A stretch of DNA of 64,000 nt from assembly GCF_000348785.1 (NCBI RefSeq), contig NC_020520.1:4092001-4156000 (forward strand). Reading direction: 5' to 3'. The DNA is from Ilumatobacter coccineus YM16-304 (GTDB lineage Bacteria; Actinomycetota; Acidimicrobiia; Acidimicrobiales; Ilumatobacteraceae). Below are positions 11,375 to 18,380 of this stretch, piece by piece (within the stretch, counting starts at the first letter, position 1; each line of letters begins with the position of its first letter). The notes under the pieces are model-generated. The model was not told the DNA's origin. It was given only the letters and a program-made list of their open reading frames with translations, and ran no database searches. A program made the translations under genes and the position numbers.

Positions 11375-11572
11375 TCAGTCACCGGTGAGGGTGATCGCGT
11401 ACTCGGGGCAGTTGGCCGCAGCCAGCCGTGCCTTGTCGTGCAGGCTCGGATCGATCTCGCCGTCGTCGAGCAACACGGCTTGGCCGTAGTCGTCGACGTC
11501 GAAGAGCTCGGGCGCCAGCGCGTAGCAGCGGTTGTGGCCCTGGCACTTCTCGGCATCGAGATGGATCTGCAT
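11375..11572 (-). CDS. P450-partner ferredoxin, single Fe-S cluster
   Basis: A 65-residue ferredoxin beginning MQIHLDAEKC. The ligand pattern C10-x2-H13-x2-C16 with C54-P has His (or another residue) in place of the second Cys, as in the 3Fe-4S or unusual 4Fe-4S ferredoxins that feed actinobacterial P450s. It is cytosolic and very acidic. A good ribosome site (GGAG) lies six bases before the ATG. It is the promoter-proximal gene of the P450 operon, divergent from yaaA. Confidence 0.88.
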   Translation of the reverse strand: MQIHLDAEKCQGHNRCYALAPELFDVDDYGQAVLLDDGEIDPSLHDKARLAAANCPEYAITLTGD

Positions 11573-11615
11573 GTGAACTCCTGCAAGTTGGTGCTGTTGC
11601 GCCAGACTCCCCGAG

Positions 11616-12365
11616 ATGGTTCGCCTCGCCCAAACTTTTTCGAACAGTGTTCCAATCTTGCTGCTTCCGCCGTCAGAAGGCAAGGCGCCAGGCGGAAAAT
11701 CCCAAAAAGACACAGGATGGTCAGAGGACGCGGGAGCGTTTCGCGGGCTCGCCGAACGCCGCCGCGACGTCGCGGAGGCGCTCTCGGCCGTCCGTGGCGG
11801 CAACGAGAAACTGCTCGGCGTGAAGGGCGATCACCTCGCCCGGGCCTTGTCGGCCAACGCGTCGTTGCGCGGTGCGCCGACGTTGCCGGCCTGGCAGCGG
11901 TACACGGGCGTGGTGTGGGATCACCTCGATCCGGCGTCGCTCGCGGCGGCGGAACGACGCCGGATCGTCGTCGTGTCGGGGCTGCTCGGACTCGTCCGCG
12001 CCGACGACCCGACCCCCGACTATCGCCTGAAGATGGGCGCCAATCTGGCCCCGCTCGGCAAGCTGTCGACCTGGTGGCGTGATGATCTCTCCGAGACGCT
12101 CAACAAGTTCGCTTCGGGGCGCACCGCCAAGGCACCGCGCGTGATCATCGACCTGCTTCCGAAGGAACACCGGGCGGCGTGGACGCCCGACGATCGGGTG
12201 ACGGGTGTGTCGATCGAGTTCGTCGATCCGTCGGGCAAACCGGGCGGGCACTTCGCCAAAGCCGCCAAGGGCACGCTCGCCGCCGCCATCCTCCGCGACG
12301 GTCTCGCGGCGGTCGACCGCTGGTCCGATCCCCGCTTCGAGCTCTCGGTCACCCCCATCACCTGA
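11616..12365 (+). CDS. yaaA: YaaA family peroxide-stress protein (DUF328)
   Basis: About 249 residues matching the YaaA/UPF0246 family, which limits Fenton damage to DNA in peroxide-stressed cells and binds DNA. Family hallmarks are PPSEGK near the N-terminus, the central YTGVVWDHLD segment, LLGLVRADDPTPDYRLKMGA, and the C-terminal GVSIEFVDPSGKPGGHFAKAAKG. Family members usually start only a few residues before PPSEGK, so a TTG at 11658 is a credible alternative to the ATG at 11616; neither has a clear ribosome site. It is divergent from the ferredoxin gene. Its stop is followed by 36-bp repeats. Confidence 0.85.
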   Translation: MVRLAQTFSNSVPILLLPPSEGKAPGGKSQKDTGWSEDAGAFRGLAERRRDVAEALSAVRGGNEKLLGVKGDHLARALSANASLRGAPTLPAWQRYTGVVWDHLDPASLAAAERRRIVVVSGLLGLVRADDPTPDYRLKMGANLAPLGKLSTWWRDDLSETLNKFASGRTAKAPRVIIDLLPKEHRAAWTPDDRVTGVSIEFVDPSGKPGGHFAKAAKGTLAAAILRDGLAAVDRWSDPRFELSVTPIT

Positions 12366-12375
12366 CCACCCCACG

Positions 12376-12519
12376 CGTACACATCGAGCCTGGGCAAAAA
12401 TCACCCCCACGCGACCACATCGAGCCTGGGCAGAAATCACCCTCACGCGCACACATCGAGCCTGGCCAGAAATCACCCTCACGCGACCACATCGAGCCTG
12501 GGCAGAAATCACCTCGAGC
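12376..12519. repeat. 36-bp tandem repeat array, 4 copies, no spacers (locus B)
   Basis: Copies start at 12376, 12412, 12448 and 12484, exactly 36 bp apart, and share the unit of locus A. The array fills the gap between two converging genes, yaaA and the MFS transporter. The last copy overlaps the MFS stop codon and the last few codons, so the array edge supplies the end of that protein. Confidence 0.95.
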
Positions 12520-13687
12520 GGAGGGCGAGTGCGATGAAGGCCAGCGCCGCCGGGATCGTGAGGAGCGCCGTGGCCGATCCCACCGACAGACTCGACGCTG
12601 CGAGAACGCCGACGATCGCCGGCGCGGTCATCGACGCGAGACGCGACCCGGCCGAGAGCGCAGCGAGCCCGGCCCCGGGTCGACCCCGGTGCTTCGCGGC
12701 GTCGTCGTAGAGCTTCGGGAACTGTGTCGCGATGCCGAGGCCCGCAACGACGTACGCCGCGACGACGAGCCAACGATCCGGAGCGAACGACGCGGTGACG
12801 AGCGCGGCGAGCGTGACCGCGATCGCGGTGTTGAACACCCGTTGTCGGCCGAATCGCGCGATGGCCCAGTCGCCACCGAACCGACCGAGCGTCATGCCCG
12901 CCGTGAAAGCCACGTACGCGAGACCGGCGACACCGGCCGAGGCGCCGAAGTCGTCGCTGAGGCGAAATGCCGCCCAGTCGCTCGACGTCATCTCCATCAC
13001 CAGCGAGCACGCGCCACCGAGCGCGAGCAACACCAGCGGCCCCGTGCGGCGACGGATCGGTGACGAACCGCCATCGACGATCTCGTCCTCCCCGGCATGT
13101 TCGTCGTCGACCAACAGGCCCCGACCGACGAAGACCAGTACACAGAAGAACACGAGCGCGGCGACGAGCAAGTGCGTTCGCAGTGACACGCCCGACGAGG
13201 CGGCGCGGGCGGCCGTCACTCCCCCGACGACCGTGCCGAGACTCCACAAGCCGTGCAGGCGGTTCATCACCGGGACCCGTCGGCGGCCGCTGATCCACGA
13301 ACCCTGGAGGTTCATCGCCGAGTCGACCAGCACGTCGCTCGACCACAGGAAGAGCAGGCCGGCCAGGAAGACGACGGGTGTCGTGGCGAGACCGACCACG
13401 GCGAGCGCGGCGACCAACACGACGCCGGCGCCGATGAGGAGGCGACGCGTCCCGAAGCGCGAGATGAGCGGACCGACCATGGCGCTCCCGGCGAATCCAG
13501 CGACGCCGCCGCAGGCGAGCAGCACGCCGAGCACGCCGGTCGACACGTCGATGCGGTCGCGGATCTCGGGAAGGCGCGGGACGAACGACGCGACGACCAG
13601 ACCGTTGACGAAGAACTGCACGGCGACCGAGGTCAGCGCGCGCGAATCTCCGGGGAGCGGACCCGTCACATCGGGCCGCTGCGTCAT
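12509..13687 (-). CDS. Major facilitator superfamily transporter
   Basis: A 392-residue polytopic protein with about 12 hydrophobic helices. The loop between helices 2 and 3 has GPLISRFGTRRLLIGAG, the MFS A-motif region, and a matching GRFGGDWAIARFGRQRVF in the second half. It looks like the set of MFS proteins with predicted sugar or drug transport (FucP/Bcr-like), but no substrate can be given. The ATG at 13687 overlaps the stop of the DNA methyltransferase gene (ATGA), so the two are translationally coupled. Its stop lies inside a 36-bp repeat. Confidence 0.88.
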   Translation of the reverse strand: MTQRPDVTGPLPGDSRALTSVAVQFFVNGLVVASFVPRLPEIRDRIDVSTGVLGVLLACGGVAGFAGSAMVGPLISRFGTRRLLIGAGVVLVAALAVVGLATTPVVFLAGLLFLWSSDVLVDSAMNLQGSWISGRRRVPVMNRLHGLWSLGTVVGGVTAARAASSGVSLRTHLLVAALVFFCVLVFVGRGLLVDDEHAGEDEIVDGGSSPIRRRTGPLVLLALGGACSLVMEMTSSDWAAFRLSDDFGASAGVAGLAYVAFTAGMTLGRFGGDWAIARFGRQRVFNTAIAVTLAALVTASFAPDRWLVVAAYVVAGLGIATQFPKLYDDAAKHRGRPGAGLAALSAGSRLASMTAPAIVGVLAASSLSVGSATALLTIPAALAFIALALRSR

Positions 13688-14994
13688 CAGCCGCGCGAAC
13701 GGACTTCTTCGACCGCCGCCATCAGACGCTCGGCGGCGTCGTCGAGCGTCATGTCGATGACCGCGGCGATCGGCTTGCCCTCACCGGTGACGGTCGACAA
13801 CGGGCCGCCGCGAACCGTGCCCGACGTGAGCACGATGAGCGATTCACCGCTGCCGCTCTCGCGCAGGATCGACGCCTTGGCGATCGTCTTCCACACGGCT
13901 TCGACGCGAGTCATGCCGGGTCGCGACGGCGTGTGCACGCCACCGAACTCGAAGAGTTGCGACACACCATCGGCGCGCTGCCCGCGCACGCTCACCGTGA
14001 CGCCGGGAGCGATCCGCGGGTTGTCGTCGAGCGTCTCGAACCCGCAGTCGGCGAGCAGCGAGCGAGCCATGTCCTTGACGGTCCGCCGGTCGGGAAGATC
14101 GGTGGGAGCGAGCGACTCGACGCGTTCGATGGCCTGGCGGACGTAGGAACGTTCGGTGTCGTAGCCGATGAAGCTGCGACCGGTCCGCTTCGCTGCGACC
14201 GCGGTCGTCCCCGACCCCATGAACGGGTCGAGCACGACATCGCCTTCGTACGTGAAGAGGTGCAGACACCGCTCGGCGAGCGCGACCGGGAACGGCGCCG
14301 GGTGTCCGACACGCGTCGCGCTCTCGGCCGGAATCTCCCACACGTCGAGCGTGGCTTCCATGAACTCGTCGCCCGGGATCGTGGCGGCCCCGTCTCCACC
14401 GCTTCCGTCGTCGCCGCGACCGACGCGGTCGAACCGTCCCTTGCTCGCGATGATCACCCGTTCGGTCGTGTCGCGCAGCACCGGGTTGGCGGGAGACTGA
14501 TACGACCCCCACGCGCACGAACCGCTGGCGCCGCGCTGCTTCTGCCAGATGACCTCGCCACGCAGCAACATCCGCAGGTCGTCCTGGAGAATCGTCGTGA
14601 CGTCGGCGGCGAGACTGCGGTACGGCTTGCGACCCAGGTTGGCCACGTTCACCGCGAGTCGACCACCGGGTTGCAGCGTGCGCAGGCACTCGGCGAACAC
14701 CGACCGCAACATCTCGAGGTACTCGACGTAGTCGGCGGGGATGTGGCCCTCGCCCAGTGCGGTCTCGTACGCCTTGCCGGCGAAGTACGGCGGTGACGTG
14801 ACGACGAGGGCGACCGACGCGTCGGGCACCTTCGACATGTCACGCGCGTCGCCGACGTGGATCGTGTCGAGCTGCGCAGGTGCGCCGAGCTCGTCGTCTT
14901 CGCTGATCTCGGGCGGCGCGAAGCGCGCGTAGAAGTCGGTCGAGTCGTGCGACTCGCGCTTGCTGACACCGAATTCCGACGTCGAGGTTCCCAT
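13687..14994 (-). CDS. Site-specific DNA methyltransferase (beta class) with extra C-terminal domain
   Basis: A 435-residue enzyme. Catalytic motif IV SPPY (about 68-71) comes before the AdoMet motif I FMGSGTT (about 257-263), the beta-class order. SPPY is typical of N4-cytosine enzymes and some N6-adenine ones. After the core comes a domain of about 130 residues (from RRTVKDMARSLLADCGF, with LFEFGGVHTPSRPGMTR and SILRESGSGESLIVLTSG) that recurs in actinobacterial methyltransferases and looks like a nuclease-type or recognition fold; that fold is my inference. No separate restriction gene adjoins. The gene lies 2 bp after an SDR gene and overlaps an MFS gene, forming an unusual operon. Confidence 0.85.
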   Translation of the reverse strand: MGTSTSEFGVSKRESHDSTDFYARFAPPEISEDDELGAPAQLDTIHVGDARDMSKVPDASVALVVTSPPYFAGKAYETALGEGHIPADYVEYLEMLRSVFAECLRTLQPGGRLAVNVANLGRKPYRSLAADVTTILQDDLRMLLRGEVIWQKQRGASGSCAWGSYQSPANPVLRDTTERVIIASKGRFDRVGRGDDGSGGDGAATIPGDEFMEATLDVWEIPAESATRVGHPAPFPVALAERCLHLFTYEGDVVLDPFMGSGTTAVAAKRTGRSFIGYDTERSYVRQAIERVESLAPTDLPDRRTVKDMARSLLADCGFETLDDNPRIAPGVTVSVRGQRADGVSQLFEFGGVHTPSRPGMTRVEAVWKTIAKASILRESGSGESLIVLTSGTVRGGPLSTVTGEGKPIAAVIDMTLDDAAERLMAAVEEVRSRG

Positions 14995-14996
14995 GT

Positions 14997-15827
14997 TCAG
15001 TTCTCCCCGATCAGCGGTGGATTGGTCTGCGACGCAGCTCGCTGCATGCGTTCGATTGGTGGTTGACGACTGTCGTCGTGCGTGAGGATCCAGAACTGCC
15101 CGTCGTCGACAGCGCTGACCACAGCGGTGGCGACATCGGTCGCGGGAATGCCTCCGTCGACGCCCTCGACGAGCGCCGCACCGACGAGTGCCCCGACGGG
15201 ACTCTCGACCGAGGCCGGCTCGTCGTCCATCAGGTCGGTCTTGACGAAGCCGGGGCAGAGCACGCTCACCCCGACCGGCGACTCGGTGACACCGAGCTCG
15301 ATGAACAGCCCTTCGCTGATCGCGACGACTCCGTGTTTGGTGGCGTTGTACGGCCCGAGCCCGGGCACGGCGATGAGCCCGGCGATCGAAGCGGTGTTGA
15401 CGATGTGGCCGATGCCCTGCTCGGTCATGATCGGCAGGAACGAGCGGATGCCGTGCACGACGCCGTAGAGGTTGATGCCGACCACCCGATGCCAGAGGCT
15501 CATGTCGCCGGTCCAGGCATCTCCGACTCCGGCGATGCCGGCGTTGTTGAAGAGCAGATGAGCGGCGCCGTACTTCGACAGCACCGCCTCGGCGAGGTCG
15601 GTCACCGATGATTCGTCGGCGGTGTCGCAGATGACGCCGGTGACGTCGGCGCCTGCTTCGGTGAGCCGAGCTTCGACGTCGCGCAGCTTCGGTTCGTCGA
15701 TGTCGGCGAGCACAACGCGCATGCCACGCTCGATGAGCTGCTCGGCGACAGCGAGTCCGATCCCGCTCGCTCCACCTGTGATCACCGCAACATGCCCGCG
15801 GTCGAGTACCCCAACAGTCTCAGCCAT
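14997..15827 (-). CDS. Short-chain dehydrogenase/reductase
   Basis: A 276-residue classical SDR. The cofactor motif TGGASGIG (about 17-24), acidic residue in VVLADIDEPKL pointing to NAD(H), NNAGIAG, catalytic Ser in VNTASIAGL and YNATK (about 162-166) are all present, so the enzyme should be active. It oxidises or reduces an unknown alcohol or ketone. The ATG at 15827 was preferred to the upstream GTG-type starts because the fold begins shortly after. It is the first gene in a tight operon with the DNA methyltransferase and MFS transporter, a combination whose logic is unclear. Confidence 0.88.
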   Translation of the reverse strand: MAETVGVLDRGHVAVITGGASGIGLAVAEQLIERGMRVVLADIDEPKLRDVEARLTEAGADVTGVICDTADESSVTDLAEAVLSKYGAAHLLFNNAGIAGVGDAWTGDMSLWHRVVGINLYGVVHGIRSFLPIMTEQGIGHIVNTASIAGLIAVPGLGPYNATKHGVVAISEGLFIELGVTESPVGVSVLCPGFVKTDLMDDEPASVESPVGALVGAALVEGVDGGIPATDVATAVVSAVDDGQFWILTHDDSRQPPIERMQRAASQTNPPLIGEN

Positions 15828-15925
15828 TCGAGCCAATCTAGAGAATCTCGCGCGACGAGCGGTCGATACCACACGGACCGCGCGACCATCGCGCGACGAT
15901 GTGGCCGGTCAGGTCGACGACGCGG

Positions 15926-17902
15926 TCAGGTCTCGTCGTGGGCCCAGCCGGCGCCGCCTTGCTCCTTGGCGGCGTAGAGCGCCTGATCGGCGGCCCGAAC
16001 GGTGTCGAGCAATGACCGGTCGCCGGCGGCGGCGATGCCGACCGTCGCGCCGATTCGGATGTCGTCGTCACCGATCGCGAAGGGCTCCTTCAGGCGGTCG
16101 ATGATGCGCTCGGCGAGCACGACGCGTTCGGTTTCGTCGTCGCCGCTCGCTTCGCAGAGCACCACGAACTCGTCGCCGCCGGTGCGATACACCCGGTCGT
16201 CACGTCGCACGGTGTTCTCGATTCGGCCGGCCGCCATCGAGACGACCTGATCGCCGACGTCGTGTCCGTACGTGTCGTTGACCGCCTTGAACCGGTCGAG
16301 GTCGATGAACAGCACGTCGGCGGCACGCCGCTCGGTCTTGAGGCGGTCGTTGAGTGCGGCGCGGTTTCCGACGCCCGTGAGAAAGTCGCGCAACGCAGCG
16401 GTCTCGAGTTCGAGTCGACGACGCTTCTGACCGAACGCCATGCCGGCGAGGCGGATGGCATCGATCAGGTGGTCTTCCTGGTTCGGGCTCGCGGTGCCGG
16501 CCTCGGAGCGGAACACCACGAGGACTCCGACCGCGGTCCGGTTGGCGTCGACGATCGGGCGCACGAAGAGCGCGGCGACACCGGCTTCTCCGAGCAGCTG
16601 TCGGGCGGCGGGTGCGAGCCCGGAGGCGGCGACGTCGTCGATGTCGCAGGCGACGCCTTCTTCGAGCGCCTTTCGCCACGGCGTGCCGAGCGCGTTGATC
16701 GCCTTGTCGTCGATGGGCCAGTCGCCGATCATGCGGAGTTCGGTCGACGAATCGCCAGCCGACGGATCGGGCATGAGCACGGCACCGATGCCGTCGAGCG
16801 GAAGCGCTCGAGCCGAGAGGGCGATCGCCTTGAGCGTGTGGTCGATGGTGTCGTCGGCGGCGACCGAGCTGACGGCGGTCGCCAGCACGTCGCGCACCGA
16901 CTCGCTGGTGAGCGAGACGATGTATCCCTCGATCCCCAGTTCTTCCGGGCACGCCTGCGCCCACACCTGGGTCCAGTGCGACTGCCCGCTCGAGTCGACG
17001 TACCGGATGCGGCTCGGTCCCATCATCTGCGATTCCCACCGCGTTCCGACGTTGAACAGTTCGGCGGCGAAATCGATGTCGGCGGTGTTGACGAAGTCGA
17101 GGACGCTGCGCCCGAGGAACTCCTCGCGTGTGAGGCCCAACATGTCGGCGGTGCGCTGGTTCGCGAAGCGAATCGTGGCCATCGAGTCGATGAGGAACAC
17201 CGCCACCGGCATCGCGTCGAGCACGACGAGCCGGCTGGCGTCGGAGAGCACGCCCGAGGGGTAGGGCGTGTTCGACGACCCGCTCGGCGGGGCAGGAGGT
17301 GCAGGCGGTGCCGGCACGCTCAGACCGTCGAGAACGTCGCCCGGGGCGAGGCGATCCATCGGAATCGTGGCGTCGACCGGCATGTCGGCGAGCGGGGAGT
17401 CGGCGTCGATCGGGAACGTCCGCACCGGCTCGATCGGCACGACATCGGGTGCGACCGGGTCGACGATCGCGTCAGCGACGACAGGGTCGGACGCCGGCGA
17501 GTCGAGGCTCAGTGGTTCGAGGCTCAGCGGTTCGATGGTGAGCGGAGTGACTGCGGGAGCGAGCAGACCGTCGTCGGCGACGGCCGCGACGTCGGTCGGA
17601 GCTGCGACGTCGGGCGGGCTCGCGGGTGACACGACCGAAGGTTCGACCCGAGCGTGGAGCGTTTCGTCCGGCGTCGAATCCGCAACCGGCGTGGTCAGCA
17701 TCGGGCGCGAGCGGGCGATCGACGCGGTCGGAGCGGGGATCGGTGAGTCCGACTGTTCCTCCGTCTCCCCGACGAGCGCCGCAAGAGCCTCGATCTCGTC
17801 CATGATCGACGGCGGCGCGTCGGCCGACTTCGACGCTGTGCGATCGTCCGGCGACGAGCCGTGCGGCGGGGGCGACGCGAGTTCGTTGTCGGTTGCGGTC
17901 AC
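15926..17902 (-). CDS. PAS-GAF-GGDEF diguanylate cyclase
   Basis: About 658 residues from the GTG at 17902 (an in-frame GTG at 17959 would add 19). A long Pro/Asp/Ala-rich, probably disordered N-terminal part of about 200 residues is followed by a PAS domain (VVLDAMPVAVFLIDSMATIRFANQ...), a GAF-like domain and a GGDEF domain. The active site GGDEF is intact (TGGDEFVVL), with the FIDLDRFKAVNDTYGHDVGD segment before it, so it should make cyclic di-GMP. No RxxD inhibitory site is obvious just ahead. No EAL domain is present. No transmembrane helices are seen, so sensing is likely cytosolic. Confidence 0.9.
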   Translation of the reverse strand: MTATDNELASPPPHGSSPDDRTASKSADAPPSIMDEIEALAALVGETEEQSDSPIPAPTASIARSRPMLTTPVADSTPDETLHARVEPSVVSPASPPDVAAPTDVAAVADDGLLAPAVTPLTIEPLSLEPLSLDSPASDPVVADAIVDPVAPDVVPIEPVRTFPIDADSPLADMPVDATIPMDRLAPGDVLDGLSVPAPPAPPAPPSGSSNTPYPSGVLSDASRLVVLDAMPVAVFLIDSMATIRFANQRTADMLGLTREEFLGRSVLDFVNTADIDFAAELFNVGTRWESQMMGPSRIRYVDSSGQSHWTQVWAQACPEELGIEGYIVSLTSESVRDVLATAVSSVAADDTIDHTLKAIALSARALPLDGIGAVLMPDPSAGDSSTELRMIGDWPIDDKAINALGTPWRKALEEGVACDIDDVAASGLAPAARQLLGEAGVAALFVRPIVDANRTAVGVLVVFRSEAGTASPNQEDHLIDAIRLAGMAFGQKRRRLELETAALRDFLTGVGNRAALNDRLKTERRAADVLFIDLDRFKAVNDTYGHDVGDQVVSMAAGRIENTVRRDDRVYRTGGDEFVVLCEASGDDETERVVLAERIIDRLKEPFAIGDDDIRIGATVGIAAAGDRSLLDTVRAADQALYAAKEQGGAGWAHDET

Positions 17903-17998
17903 GTAGTGGCTTTCGGCACAGAACGGGGCGCACTTGAGAGAATCGTGACGATGCCGCACCCACTTTTCCCCGTGTGGCTGTTGCCGCTGCGCCGTCGA

Positions 17999-18313
17999 TC
18001 AGTTGCAAGCACCACCCACAGTGCCCACCCCGCGCAACACGTGAAGCACACCCACACCCACCGACACGATCGAGATGACCAGCATCAACGTCTTGTCGTC
18101 GGTTCGCTTGAACGCCACGACGCAGCCGACGAGACCGGTGATGATGGCGACGACGCCGAAGAAGGCAGCGCCTCCGTCGAAGTAGCTGCACTCGGTCAGT
18201 CGACCGTTGCGGCTGCTCGTCGTGGTCGACGAACACCGAACGACGAAGCCGAGAATGGCCGAAACCATCGCCGTCCGGATGGATGCTGGCGTGTTCTTCC
18301 ATGAGAAGTTCAT
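17999..18313 (-). CDS. Small membrane protein, unknown function
   Basis: About 104 residues with three hydrophobic helices (about 14-27, 48-70 and 77-93) and Cys residues near the extracytoplasmic side and C-terminus. The ATG at 18313 has AGGTGAG just upstream, a convincing ribosome site, which sets it apart from longer frames that read into the glycosidase gene. No family recognised. It is divergent from the GH3 gene. Confidence 0.65.
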   Translation of the reverse strand: MNFSWKNTPASIRTAMVSAILGFVVRCSSTTTSSRNGRLTECSYFDGGAAFFGVVAIITGLVGCVVAFKRTDDKTLMLVISIVSVGVGVLHVLRGVGTVGGACN

Positions 18314-18380
18314 GCCCTCACCTTGATGCCTCGGCGTGACCGGGACGTCAACTGGCGCCCGCCGTGGCATCATCTGCGGC

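Noticed and set aside
11641-11652. LexA (SOS) box upstream of yaaA
   Set aside because: GAACAGTGTTC has three bases between GAAC and GTTC; the actinobacterial SOS box needs four (GAACnnnnGTTC).
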